Source of the DNA: GCA-1730015 sp964583825
Lineage (GTDB): Bacteria > Pseudomonadota > Gammaproteobacteria > Granulosicoccales > Granulosicoccaceae
DNA: 64,000 nucleotides
NCBI GenBank assembly: GCA_964583825.1
Contig: CAZOXM010000002.1
Location: 1-64,000, forward strand
Direction: 5' to 3'
In this document: one piece after another, positions 45,340 through 54,325 of the stretch
How positions within the stretch are numbered: position 1 is the stretch's first letter
How the letters are laid out: the number at the start of each line of letters is the position of its first letter
The notes under the pieces: model-generated
The model's database searches: none
What the model was told of the DNA's origin: nothing
Seen by the model: only the letters and a program-made list of their open reading frames with translations
Made by a program: the position numbers and the translations under genes

Positions 45340-45540
45340 AGATTCAATTGTATTTGTGTTCGAGACTCAACAGTTTGTCACTGTATTACGCGCTTGCATA
45401 GCCGCAGCGACCACTTGTTTGGTGTTCTTATAAACGAAGGTTGCGGAGGGAGTGGAGCTGCCAGCGCTCGCTTAGCGGAGCGTACCACGCACTGTGATCG
45501 CAGATACTACGGAGGTGGTGATCTGATATTACGAACTAAT

Positions 45541-45617
<77 letters not shown>

Positions 45618-45672
45618 ACCGAGTTACTACTGAGGACCCGCCGAACACTGTCAAGCAGGCGTCGCTAGCGTA

Positions 45673-46029
45673 TCACGCTTTGAGGAGCTTTAGCACCTCT
45701 TCGAGTTCGACACGTAGTTGTTTGACTACCTGTTGTGTCTGGCCGACATCGTCTTTCGCGGTTTCACCGGCGAGTTGCAGACGGGCACCGCCAATGGTGT
45801 AGCCCTGCTGGTAGAGCAGATCGCGAATGGTGCGAATGAGCATGACATCGTGGCGCTGATAATAGCGCCGGTTACCACGCCGCTTGACCGGTTTCAGGTC
45901 GGGAAACTCCTGCTCCCAGTAGCGAAGCACATGTGGCTTCACGTCGCACAAGTCACTTACCTCACCAATGGTGAAATAACGCTTGTTGGGGATCGCAGGC
46001 AGTTCGTTATTGTTGCTGGTTTCCAGCAT
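45673..46029 (-). CDS. MerR-family transcriptional regulator
   Basis: A 118-residue regulator with an N-terminal winged HTH (YFTIGEVSDLCDVKPHVLRYWEQEFPDLKPVKRRGNRRYYQRHDVMLI) and a short dimerising helix. No metal-binding cysteines are seen at the C-terminus. It overlaps the end of ihfA by 23 bp and precedes tRNA-Pro, as in many gammaproteobacteria, but its target is not known. Confidence 0.92.
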   Translation of the reverse strand: MLETSNNNELPAIPNKRYFTIGEVSDLCDVKPHVLRYWEQEFPDLKPVKRRGNRRYYQRHDVMLIRTIRDLLYQQGYTIGGARLQLAGETAKDDVGQTQQVVKQLRVELEEVLKLLKA

Positions 46030-46309
46030 AGGCCTCTACTCGAGCTTTTAACTTTTGGCCCGGTCGAAAAGTCACGACTCTGCGAGCAGTGATGGGGATC
46101 TCTTCGCCGGTCTTCGGGTTCCGACCCGGACGCTCACTCTTGCTGCGAAGGATGAAATTGCCGAAGCCCGAAAGCTTCACATCATCCCCTTCTTCGAGCG
46201 CGCTTCTGACTTCCTCGAAGAATTGTTCCACGAACTCCTTCGCTTCGCGCTTGTTGAGCCCGAGTTCATCGAACAGCATCTCTGCCATTGATGCCTTGGT
46301 TAACGCCAT
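46007..46309 (-). CDS. ihfA: Integration host factor alpha subunit
   Basis: A 100-residue DNA-bending protein. It has the HU/IHF fold: MALTKASMAEMLFDELGLNKREAKE, the arm GRNPKTGEEIPITARRVVTFRPGQKLK with the DNA-intercalating Pro, and a positive C-terminal. With IhfB it makes the heterodimer used in recombination, transcription and replication. It is 4 bp from pheT, in the normal pheST-ihfA cluster. Confidence 0.96.
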   Translation of the reverse strand: MALTKASMAEMLFDELGLNKREAKEFVEQFFEEVRSALEEGDDVKLSGFGNFILRSKSERPGRNPKTGEEIPITARRVVTFRPGQKLKARVEAYAGNQQQ

Positions 46310-46313
46310 CTTT

Positions 46314-48689
46314 CTAGTTCCTGAGTTCTGCCCCTAGCTCTACGGTCAGACCGTTAAGAATCCGTGACATCGCCGAGTCAATTTCTTCGTCGCCTAGGGT
46401 GCTGGAAAAGTCCTGTAAAATCAACCCTAAAGCGATGCTTTTTAGACCTTTTGTAATGCCTTCACCAGTATAGACATCAATCACTTTTACGTCATTGAGC
46501 GAGGCCGGGGCATTTCGTCTCACACATTGCTCTATGGCTGCTGCCGAGACAGAGTCGTCCACCGTAAACGCGAGATCGCGCCTGACCGCCGGGAATTTCG
46601 AAAATGCTTCGAACGACGGGACTTGCGCGTGCTCCAGCGCGGACAAATCTATTTCAAACAATATTGAACTTTGCGACAAATCCAACGTTTTCTGAAGCTT
46701 CGGATGCATAGCTCCCAGCCACCCGACTGGCTGGCTGTCTTTTAACACCTGCGCTGTGATGCCGGGATGCAGCGCCGGGTGACGGGCTTTTTCAAAATGA
46801 AAGGCTGAGCCGCTTGCCAGTGACAGCAACGCTTCAACGTCTGCTTTGACATCAAAAAAGTCGGCCTCGGCAACCGCCCCGCTCCAGTGCGGCGGTCTAC
46901 GGCTGGCTGCGACGACGCCAGCCAACACATTTTTTTGAATTAATTCATCGTCTTGCACAACGAATTTAAGACCACACTCAAAGAGTCGGATATCCGATTG
47001 CTGGCGGTTGAGGTTGGCCGCCAGTACATCGACAAGCCCGCACCAGAGCGTCGTGCGCATGACCCCCATGTCACTGGAAATCGGGTTTGCCAGCGGCAGC
47101 GACTCGATATCCGGTTCGAACAGCGCCAGTTTTTTCTGATCGACAAAGCTGTAACAGACCGCCTCCTGGTAGCCCCGATTCACCAGCAACTTTTGTAGCC
47201 GTTGTCTGGGTACATCCGTTTCCCCCGTCCTGGAAATCTCCGGCGTATGGGTTGGATTGGTTCTCGGAATGTTGTGGTAGCCGTGCACCCGGGCGATCTC
47301 TTCGATCAAATCTTCCTCTATGGCGATGTCGTATCGATACGTGGGCGAAGTGGCCACCCAGCCATCTTCTGCTTTCGCAGGCGCAATACCGAGTCGGCTC
47401 AGTACGGCTTCGACGGTCTCGTCGCTGACGACGGTGCCAAGAAATTTGTCCAGACGCGCACGGCGCAATCTGACTTCACTGAACTCTCGATCGAGCGACG
47501 CATTGCGGGTTTCGAACAACGGCCCGGCCTCACCGCCGACAATATCGATCAACAACTGACTGGCACGTTCCATCGCATCTTGTTGCAGACCGCTATCCAC
47601 CCCTCGCTCAAAGCGCTGCGCAGAGTCCGTATAGGCATTGTAGCGGCGCGGTTTACCGGCGATGCCAAGCGGGGTGAACAGTGCCGCTTCGAGCAGCACG
47701 TCGGTGGTGTCTTCGGTGACCCCGGTGGCATCGCCCCCCATGATGCCCGCAATGGCTATTACACCCTGATGATCGGTGATCATTGTGGTGTCGTTGTCCA
47801 TCTCAAGCTCACGGCCATCGAGTAAAACGACTTTCTCACCCTGCTCTGCCAGGCGCACGCGGATTCCGCCGTTTAGCTTGTTTAAATCGAAAGCATGCAT
47901 TGGCTGACCGAGTTCCATCATCACGTAGTTGGTAACGTCGACCGCAGGCGATATGGACCGAATGCCACAGCGCCTGAGCTTTTCAACCATCCACAGGGGT
48001 GACGACCGCGTTGGGTCAACGCCCTTGATAATTCTGCCAACGTAATTCGCACAACAGCTATCGGCGGTGATTTCAAGTGGAAAGGTCTCACTATGGGACA
48101 CCGCGACCTGGGTAAACTGCGGCGGTTTTGCATCCAGGTTGTTGCGCGCCCCGAGTTCACGGGCGACCCCACGAATGCTCAAACAGTCACCACGATTAGG
48201 CGTCAAGTCGATTTCAATCAACTGATCATCCAAACCGAGGTATTCCTGTAGTGCCATACCGGCGGGGGCGTCCTGAGGCAGTTCATGCAATCCATCTGAT
48301 TGATCAGACAGTTGCAGTTCCGCTGCGGAACACAACATGCCGCTCGATTCCACACCACGGAGTTTGGCTTTTTTGATTTTAAAATCACCCGGTAAACGGG
48401 CACCGATTTTCGCGAACGGTACGCTAATGCCGGCTCTGGCGTTCGGTGCTCCACACACGACGTTGTGTAATTCACCACTGCCATCATCGACTTTGCAAAC
48501 CCGCAGCCGATCAGCATCCGGATGCGGCTCACATTCGGCTATTCTACCGACCACCACACCTTCAAAATCGCCACCGGCAGCAACGCGGTCATCGACTTCC
48601 AGACCAAGCAGCGTCAGCTGTTCTGCCAGTTCTTCGCTCGAGACAGGCGGGTCAACCCATTCCCGCACCCACTTTTCACTGAATTTCAT
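46314..48689 (-). CDS. pheT: Phenylalanyl-tRNA synthetase beta subunit
   Basis: A 791-residue subunit. Domains in order: tRNA-binding OB fold (VVGRIAECEPHPDADRLRVCKVDDG), B3/B4 editing domain, B5, catalytic-like core, and the C-terminal ferredoxin-like anticodon-binding domain (FSKFPAVRRDLAFTVDDSV). It charges tRNA-Phe with PheS. Gene length is normal. The space to pheS (243 bp) is larger than in most relatives and contains repeated GTGGTGTGAC motifs. Confidence 0.96.
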   Translation of the reverse strand: MKFSEKWVREWVDPPVSSEELAEQLTLLGLEVDDRVAAGGDFEGVVVGRIAECEPHPDADRLRVCKVDDGSGELHNVVCGAPNARAGISVPFAKIGARLPGDFKIKKAKLRGVESSGMLCSAAELQLSDQSDGLHELPQDAPAGMALQEYLGLDDQLIEIDLTPNRGDCLSIRGVARELGARNNLDAKPPQFTQVAVSHSETFPLEITADSCCANYVGRIIKGVDPTRSSPLWMVEKLRRCGIRSISPAVDVTNYVMMELGQPMHAFDLNKLNGGIRVRLAEQGEKVVLLDGRELEMDNDTTMITDHQGVIAIAGIMGGDATGVTEDTTDVLLEAALFTPLGIAGKPRRYNAYTDSAQRFERGVDSGLQQDAMERASQLLIDIVGGEAGPLFETRNASLDREFSEVRLRRARLDKFLGTVVSDETVEAVLSRLGIAPAKAEDGWVATSPTYRYDIAIEEDLIEEIARVHGYHNIPRTNPTHTPEISRTGETDVPRQRLQKLLVNRGYQEAVCYSFVDQKKLALFEPDIESLPLANPISSDMGVMRTTLWCGLVDVLAANLNRQQSDIRLFECGLKFVVQDDELIQKNVLAGVVAASRRPPHWSGAVAEADFFDVKADVEALLSLASGSAFHFEKARHPALHPGITAQVLKDSQPVGWLGAMHPKLQKTLDLSQSSILFEIDLSALEHAQVPSFEAFSKFPAVRRDLAFTVDDSVSAAAIEQCVRRNAPASLNDVKVIDVYTGEGITKGLKSIALGLILQDFSSTLGDEEIDSAMSRILNGLTVELGAELRN

Positions 48690-48932
48690 CGTGCCTGCCT
48701 CACGTGTGCACTCTGCACAGCGCTACAAGGAAAAATTAACGTGGTGTGACTCTTGATCAATCCAAACACTGATTCAGAACCATTAATTAAACAACCAAAT
48801 TGTCTATTCATTTTGAACAGGGGCGTGGTGTGGTGTGACAGGTAAAGTCTGCGACTGAGCGTTTGAATTTTTGGCGCACACCAGGGCGAAGCTCGCAGGG
48901 AGTCATTTGAATACATTGCATGTCACACCCCA
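48690..48932. other. Long pheS-pheT spacer with repeated GTGGTGTGAC motif
   Basis: 243 bp between pheS and pheT, where these genes are usually nearly adjacent. It contains GTGGTGTGAC at 48741-48750 and 48830-48839, and an inverted near-copy (TGTCACACCCC) at 48921-48931. The spacing is 89 and about 91 bp. No gene is credible here. It may hold an internal promoter, a processing site or a regulatory structure for pheT. Confidence 0.4.
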
Positions 48933-50071
48933 CTAGTTAAACTGTTTGAGAAAACGCATATCGTTTTCAAAGAACATGCGCAGATCCTCTACCCCGTAGC
49001 GCAGCATCGCCAGTCGCTCCACACCAAGCCCGAAGGCGTAACCGGTGAATTCCTGCGGGTCGATACCGACACTCTTAAACACTTCCGGGTGCACCATGCC
49101 CGACCCCAGCACCTCGAGCCATTTACCACCATCAATGCGGATATCGACTTCGGTTGAAGGCTCGGTAAAAGGAAAGTACGAAGGGCGAAAGCGTGTTTCC
49201 ACGTTGTTCTGATCAAAGAAGCGCTGCAGAAACAGATCAAGGTGTCCCATCAAATCAGAGAATGCGATGTCTTTGCCAACCAATAAACCTTCCACCTGAT
49301 GAAACATCGGCGTGTGGGTCATATCGGAGTCACAGCGATAGACCCGGCCCGGCGCGATGACTCTGATCGGCGGACTGTTATTTTCCATATAGCGGATCTG
49401 CACCGATGAGGTGTGTGTCCTCAACAGCCTGCCATCACCGAAGTAAAACGTATCGTGCATGGCGCGAGCCGGGTGATGCGAGGGAATGTTCAACGCTTCA
49501 AAGTTGTAGTACTCGCTCTCGACTTCAGGCCCTTCAGCCACGCTGAAGCCGAGCTCGGCAAACAGGCCGCTGATACGCTGAATTGTGCGTGTGACAGGGT
49601 GCAGACCGCCCGATGGCAAACCACGTCCCGGCAGAGTGACGTCAACAGATTCACGCTGCAGCTTCGCCTCAAGCAGCTCAACCTCCAGCACCTTCAAGCG
49701 CGCTTCGATGCACCCCTGCAAATCGCGCTTGGCTTCATTGATGCGCTGCCCGGCTGACTTTCTTTCTTCGGCGATCAGTTCNNNNNNNNNNNNNNNNNNN
49801 NNNNNNNNNNNNNNNNNNNNNNNNNNNNNNNNNNNNNNNNNNNNNNNNNNNNNNNNNNNNNNNNNNNNNNNNNNNNNNNNNGCTTGGCTTCATTGATGCG
49901 CTGCCCGGCTGACTTTCTTTCTTCGGCGATCAGTTCAGACAGGCCTTTTAGCAACGCTGTCATCTTGCCCTTTTTGCCCAGATACTCGACCCGCACCGCA
50001 TCGAGCGCGGCGAGGTCGGCCGCCCCCTGCACACGGTCCCTGGCCTGCTCCAGTAACTCATCTATACCCAT
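48933..50071 (-). CDS. pheS: Phenylalanyl-tRNA synthetase alpha subunit (interrupted by an assembly gap)
   Basis: Catalytic subunit of PheRS. Visible: N-terminal coiled coil starting MGIDELLEQARDRVQGAADL at 50071 after GGAAG, and the core with RTHTSSVQIRYMENNSPP, FHQVEGLLVGKDI, FRPSYFPFTEPSTEVDI and GFGLGVERLAMLRYGV-type end (FGLGVERLAMLRYG). A run of 100 Ns interrupts it, but the 55 bp on each side of the gap are identical. Removing the Ns and one copy leaves exactly 984 nt (327 residues), the size of E. coli PheS, in frame. The gene is therefore judged intact. Confidence 0.93.
49727..49936. other. Assembly gap of 100 N with identical 55-bp flanks
   Basis: Positions 49782-49881 are N. The 55 bp before (49727-49781) and after (49882-49936) are identical, beginning GCTTGGCTTCATTGATGCGC. 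Both encode the same piece of PheS (ELIAEERKSAGQRINEAK). This is the mark of two contigs overlapping by one k-mer and joined with a placeholder gap, not a biological repeat. Confidence 0.93.
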
Positions 50072-50113
50072 CAGATCTTCCGCTCTACTGCATCGAGTGT
50101 TAAACAGCAGTAC

Positions 50114-50152
50114 AAACAAAAACGGGAAAAGACATCGGCTGTCTTTTCCCGT
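50114..50152 (-). terminator. Terminator/attenuator between rplT and pheS
   Basis: On the minus strand ACGGGAAAAGACA-GCCGA-TGTCTTTTCCCGT makes a perfect 13-bp stem (50122-50152), followed by TTTTTGTTT. It lies 57 bp after the rplT stop and 42 bp before pheS, where E. coli has the pheM leader and attenuator. A 21-codon frame overlaps it but has only two Phe codons, so attenuation by a Phe leader is not shown. Confidence 0.88.
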
Positions 50153-50209
50153 TGGCTGGTTTCATTGTTTGCGGGGTTCAACACACCCCGCCGGCACATC
50201 GCGAAACGG

Positions 50210-50572
50210 TTAAGCCGCCTGCAGGCCCGCTTTGGCTTTCTCTGCCAGTTGCGCGAACGCTGCGGGTTCGTGCACGGCTATGTCCGCGAGGCACTTACGG
50301 TCGATTTCTATCCCAGCCTTGTTCAAGCCGTCCATAAATCGACTGTAGGACATATCGCACTGACGCGCCGCTGCGTTAATTCGGGCGATCCAGAGTGCGC
50401 GAAACTGACGCTTGCGCTGGCGACGGTCGCGATACGCGTACTGACCAGCTTTCGTGACCGCCTGTTTGGCCACGCGAAACACGCGACTGCGGGCACCGCG
50501 ATAGCCTTTGGCTTTTTTCAGGACTTTCTTGTGTCGGGCGTGCGCCTGTACACCACGTTTTACTCTTGGCAT
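50210..50572 (-). CDS. rplT: 50S ribosomal protein L20
   Basis: A 120-residue, strongly basic protein (MPRVKRGVQAHARHKKVLKKAKGYRGARSRVF...) that binds 23S rRNA early in 50S assembly. In relatives it also represses its own operon by binding the mRNA. It follows rpmI by 12 bp. Confidence 0.97.
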   Translation of the reverse strand: MPRVKRGVQAHARHKKVLKKAKGYRGARSRVFRVAKQAVTKAGQYAYRDRRQRKRQFRALWIARINAAARQCDMSYSRFMDGLNKAGIEIDRKCLADIAVHEPAAFAQLAEKAKAGLQAA

Positions 50573-50584
50573 TGTGCGCTCCCC

Positions 50585-50782
50585 CTATGAATACGGCAGC
50601 ATCTGCTCAACGAGGCCCTTATCGGCTTCGTGCAGCTGACACTTGTTGCGAAGATGACGCTTACGCTTGGTACTCTTCTTGGTGAGGATGTGGCGCAGGT
50701 GGCTTTGCTTGCGCTTGAAACCGCCTCCACCAGTACGCTTGAAGCGCTTTGCAGCGCCACTGTTACTCTTCATTTTTGACAC
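50585..50782 (-). CDS. rpmI: 50S ribosomal protein L35
   Basis: A 65-residue basic ribosomal protein (GAAKRFKRTGGGGFKRKQSHLRHILTKKSTKRKRHLR...). The start is GTG 50782, preceded by GGGAG at 6 bp, and the first residues MSKMKSNSG align with the L35 N-terminus. It is 129 bp downstream of infC; this leader could hold the L20 repression site but no specific structure was assigned. Confidence 0.96.
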   Translation of the reverse strand: MSKMKSNSGAAKRFKRTGGGGFKRKQSHLRHILTKKSTKRKRHLRNKCQLHEADKGLVEQMLPYS

Positions 50783-50911
50783 AGTGAACTCCCGTTCGTA
50801 TTTTTAGTGTATGAGAAGCCCGGCCGAGTCGGAGTAATACTGCGGCGCGGGTCTGTGATGGCGGCGGCCGGCGAACACCGGCTACCGTCAGGCCGTGGTC
50901 CGGGAAGACTA

Positions 50912-51430
50912 TCAGGTCTTCTTCGGGGCCAGCACCATCACCATTTGTCTGCCTTCAAGCTTTGGATACTGTTCCACAGTCGCCAGTTCTTCAAGGTCTT
51001 GTTCCACTCTCTGCAACAGCTTCAGGCCGAGATCGCGATGCGCCATCTCCCTGCCTCTAAACCTGAGGGTGATTTTGGTCTTGTCTCCGTTTTCCAGAAA
51101 CTTGACCAGATTGCGTAGTTTAACCTGATAGTCCGCCTCTTCGGTACCCGGTCTGAATTTTATTTCCTTAAGCTGTACCTGCTTCTGCTTTTTCTTGGCG
51201 ACATGCTGTTTTTTGCTCAGCTCAAACTTAAATCGCCCGTAGTCCATTATCTTGCAGACGGGAGGGTCAACGTTGGGTGATATTTCTACCAGGTCCAAAC
51301 CGGCGTCTTCTGCAGATTTGATGGCTTCGTCGATATCGACAACGCCTACCTGTTCTCCGTCCTGGCGAATGAGCCGGACGCGCGCAACTTCAATTTCCTG
51401 GTTGCGCCTGTTCGCTTTTGGTGCAGCTAT
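50912..51430 (-). CDS. infC: Translation initiation factor IF-3, apparent AUA start
   Basis: IF-3 keeps ribosomal subunits apart and rejects wrong start codons. The N-terminal domain is DGEQVGVVDIDEAIKSAEDAG...DLVEISPNVDPPVCKIMDYGRFKFE; the C-terminal domain is IKFRPGTEEADYQVKLRNLVKFLE...ITLRFRGREMAH and ends VMVLAPKKT. No ATG, GTG or TTG lies where the family start should be; the only TTG in frame (51298) would cut ~44 residues. Instead, GGAGG (within the end of thrS) lies 8 bp before ATA at 51430, giving IAAPKANRRNQEIEVARVRL, which aligns with the normal start. The product is 172 residues (E. coli 180). Rare AUU-type starts are well known for infC and enable autoregulation. Confidence 0.9.
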   Translation of the reverse strand: MAAPKANRRNQEIEVARVRLIRQDGEQVGVVDIDEAIKSAEDAGLDLVEISPNVDPPVCKIMDYGRFKFELSKKQHVAKKKQKQVQLKEIKFRPGTEEADYQVKLRNLVKFLENGDKTKITLRFRGREMAHRDLGLKLLQRVEQDLEELATVEQYPKLEGRQMVMVLAPKKT

Positions 51431-51433
51431 GGA

Positions 51434-53359
51434 TTAGCCCTCCAGTGGGTTTTTACCGCGAGATTCAATTTCATGTTTAAACCCGGTGATCAGTGATTCC
51501 AGGTCCATTGGGCCGATTTCCGAGGCGTCGCGGGTGCGCACCGAAAACAGACCGGATTCTATTTCCTTATCGCCGATAACAAGCATATAGGGTACCCGTC
51601 CCAGCGTTGCCTCGCGAATCTTAAGGCCAATCTTCTCGTTTCTCAAGTCACAATGTGCCCTGAGGCCTTGATCCGACAGGGCTTTTTCCAAATCACGGCA
51701 AAATTGCTGTTGTTTGTCCGTGATGTTCATGATGCGGACTTGGGTTGGTGCCAGCCACAACGGCATTTTGCCCTCGTGATCTTCCAGCAGAATCCCGATA
51801 AAACGCTCGAACGACCCAAGTATAGCCCGATGTAGCATAACCGGGGTTTGTCTTTCACCGCCGGCATCAACATAAGTGGCATCGAGGCGCCCCGGCATTG
51901 AGAAGTCAACCTGTATCGTACCACACTGCCAGACGCGTCCGATGCAGTCCTTCAGTGAAAATTCGACTTTCGGGCCGTAAAACGCGCCCTCCCCAGGTAG
52001 TTCTTTCCAGGGGAGCCCGGCGGCGTCCAGCGCATCGGCGAGCGCTTTCTCGGACTTATCCCAGATGTCATCGCTGCCCACACGATTTTCCGGGCGGGTC
52101 GACAGTCGATAGATCACCTCGGTAAAGCCGAAATCTTCGTACACCGAGTGCAGAAAATCGATAAATGTCGAGCATTCGCTCTGGATTTGATCTTCAGCGC
52201 AAAAGATATGGCCGTCGTCCTGAACAAACCCGCGCACACGCATCAGTCCGTGCAGTGCGCCCGACAATTCGTTGCGATGACAGGAACCGAACTCCGCCAG
52301 GCGCAGCGGCAGTTCCCGGTAGCTGCGCAGCCCCTGATTAAACACCTGCACATGGCAGGGACAATTCATCGGCTTGATTGCAAACGATCGGTCTTCAGAC
52401 TGCACCGAAAACATATCATCGCCGAACTTGTCTGCATGACCGGAGCGCTCCCACAGTGACATATCGACGATCTGCGGGGTTCGGATTTCCTTGTACCCCT
52501 GCTCGCGCAGCCGTTCGCGCATGTATTGTTCGATTTCCTGGTAGATTGTCCATCCGTCCGCGTGCCAGAACACCATTCCGGGCGCTTCTTCCTGCAGATG
52601 GAAAAGGCCGAGTTGCTTACCGATTTTGCGATGATCTCGCTTTTCCGCTTCTTCCAGGCGCGTGAGATAAGCCTTCAGATCCTTTTTTGAAGCCCACGCC
52701 GTACCATAAATACGCTGCAGCATTGCATTGCTGGAATCACCTCGCCAGTAAGCGCCTGCCACTTTCATCAGTTTGAAGTGACCGAGATGACCGGTATGCG
52801 GCACGTGCGGACCCCGGCACAGATCAGTGAAATCTCCCTGTTCGTACATCGACAGGGTTTCATCCGCCGGGATGTCCCGAATGATCTCAGCCTTGTAATC
52901 TTCCGACAGCTTGCTGAAGAACGCCACCGCATCATCGCGACTGATTTCGCTGCGAACAATCGGTGTTGCGGTTTTGGCAAGTTCTGCCATGCGCTTTTCA
53001 ATCGCGGTGAGATCATCGGGTGTAAACGGACGTTCAAACGCAAAGTCGTAGTAAAAGCCGTCTTCAATTACCGGTCCGATGGTCACCTGTGCGGAAGGAA
53101 AGAGTTGCTTGACCGCCTGTGCCATCAGGTGAGCGGTGGAGTGGCGGATTAAATGCAGCCCTTCTTCATCGCGGGCGGTAACAATTGCGATGGAGGCATC
53201 CGCGTCGACCGTGGTGCTGGCATCGACTAGCGTGTCATTGATTTTTCCGGCCAGTGCGGCCTTGGCGAGGCCGGGCCCGATGTCGGCGGCAATATCGGCA
53301 ATCGTGACGGGCTGATCGAACTGACGCTCGCTGCCGTCGGGGAGTGAAATCACAGGCAT
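51434..53359 (-). CDS. thrS: Threonyl-tRNA synthetase
   Basis: A 641-residue cytoplasmic enzyme. It has the N-terminal TGS domain (PVISLPDGSERQFDQPVTIADIA), editing-domain zinc-like HSTAHLMAQAVK and the second HLGHFKLMKVAGAYWRGDS, class II motif 2 FGSCHRNELSGALHGLMRVRGF, catalytic zinc residues MNCPCHVQVF, and the C-terminal anticodon-binding domain (PLWLAPTQVRIMNIT). AAGGA lies 7 bp before the ATG. Its 3' end carries the ribosome site of infC, and the infC start is 3 bp after the thrS stop, so the two are coupled. Confidence 0.97.
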   Translation of the reverse strand: MPVISLPDGSERQFDQPVTIADIAADIGPGLAKAALAGKINDTLVDASTTVDADASIAIVTARDEEGLHLIRHSTAHLMAQAVKQLFPSAQVTIGPVIEDGFYYDFAFERPFTPDDLTAIEKRMAELAKTATPIVRSEISRDDAVAFFSKLSEDYKAEIIRDIPADETLSMYEQGDFTDLCRGPHVPHTGHLGHFKLMKVAGAYWRGDSSNAMLQRIYGTAWASKKDLKAYLTRLEEAEKRDHRKIGKQLGLFHLQEEAPGMVFWHADGWTIYQEIEQYMRERLREQGYKEIRTPQIVDMSLWERSGHADKFGDDMFSVQSEDRSFAIKPMNCPCHVQVFNQGLRSYRELPLRLAEFGSCHRNELSGALHGLMRVRGFVQDDGHIFCAEDQIQSECSTFIDFLHSVYEDFGFTEVIYRLSTRPENRVGSDDIWDKSEKALADALDAAGLPWKELPGEGAFYGPKVEFSLKDCIGRVWQCGTIQVDFSMPGRLDATYVDAGGERQTPVMLHRAILGSFERFIGILLEDHEGKMPLWLAPTQVRIMNITDKQQQFCRDLEKALSDQGLRAHCDLRNEKIGLKIREATLGRVPYMLVIGDKEIESGLFSVRTRDASEIGPMDLESLITGFKHEIESRGKNPLEG

Positions 53360-53543
53360 GGTGTTATCCTTCAGTGGTGACCCATACGAGAGGCCACATG
53401 AGATTTAAGTGGGGTTGCTATTCGGCAGGTGGGCGAATTATAGCTTTGCTACTCCTGCCACATCAATAAGAAGCTGCAAGAATCAGACAACCTTGCGGAC
53501 CTTTAAAGTTTAGGCAACAAGGTTCATCCAGAGCGCTTTCACA

Positions 53544-54161
53544 ATGGAGCAATACAAAACCCCTGCCCGGACACAGCGCTTCGAGTCAGAAGTGAAACGC
53601 AGCCGGTTCATTACTTCAATTGCGAGCATCAACGGCAAATCTGCAGCAAAAGCGGTTGTCGCCGAAGTCCGAACCGCTGCCGCCGATGCCAGCCATCACT
53701 GCTGGGCGACGATCAGCGGTGCGCCGGATGATGTTCGCCTGCACGATCAAAGCGACGATGGCGAACCCAGGGGTACCGCCGGCAAACCCATGCTGAACGT
53801 GCTCCAGCATTCAGGGCTCGGCAACATCGTGGTGGTCGTTACTCGTTACTATGGTGGCGTAAAGCTCGGTACCGGCGGACTGGTGAGAGCCTACACTCGG
53901 GCGGTGTCCGAGCCTTTAAAATCCCTCGATACAGTCATAGTCCGTCCCCGGGCCACTTTATCCATTGACTTGCCCTACGCTGCTCTGGATGTGTTTGAAC
54001 ACTGGCTGAAGTCGCACCACACAGAAATTGTCAATAAAACGTTTACCAGATCCATTGCACTGGAACTGCTGGTGCCGGCAGCAGAAAAGACGCAGTTGCT
54101 TGCAAAGACGCGAGAACTCGGCGGCAGTGACCGGACTGGCGACAACAAAACCGAAGCTTGA
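53544..54161 (+). CDS. yigZ: YigZ/IMPACT-family protein
   Basis: A 205-residue protein. The N-terminal domain (RFESEVKRSRFITSIA; ASHHCWATISG; DDGEPRGTAGKPMLNVLQHSGLGNIVVVVTRYYGGVKLGTGGLVRAYTRA) is the UPF0029/IMPACT signature. The C-terminal ~80 residues form the ferredoxin-like DUF1949 domain. Related proteins act in translation control or ribosome binding in eukaryotes; the bacterial role is uncertain. A family A repeat element begins 11 bp after the stop. Confidence 0.92.
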   Translation: MEQYKTPARTQRFESEVKRSRFITSIASINGKSAAKAVVAEVRTAAADASHHCWATISGAPDDVRLHDQSDDGEPRGTAGKPMLNVLQHSGLGNIVVVVTRYYGGVKLGTGGLVRAYTRAVSEPLKSLDTVIVRPRATLSIDLPYAALDVFEHWLKSHHTEIVNKTFTRSIALELLVPAAEKTQLLAKTRELGGSDRTGDNKTEA

Positions 54162-54172
54162 TAAAGCGTTAG

Positions 54173-54313
54173 CAGGGTGTAGAAAAACGTGATGAGCGAC
54201 GGTCTGAGTAGGCAAATTTCCCCGAAAAAAGCGCAGTTTATGGGTTATACATGAGCATTTTGAGGGGGAATTTAACGCCATAAGACCTGGCGCAATAGTT
54301 TTTCAACATCCTG
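54173..54313. repeat. Family A MITE-like inverted-repeat element, copy 3
   Basis: A 141-bp copy in inverse orientation to copies 1 and 2. Ends are CAGGGTGTAGAAAAAC and GTTTTTCAACATCCTG, flanked on both sides by TTAG (54169-54172 and 54314-54317). The interior contains GATGAGCGACGGTCTGAG, GCGCAGTTTATGGGTTAT and CATGAGCATTTTGAG, the reverse complements of blocks in copy 1. It separates yigZ from an AT-rich pseudogene. Confidence 0.82.
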
Positions 54314-54325
54314 TTAGAGTTAGAA

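Noticed and set aside
49782..49881. Interpretation of pheS as split or disrupted
   Set aside because: Identical 55-bp flanks and the exact 327-residue length after collapse show a scaffold artefact.
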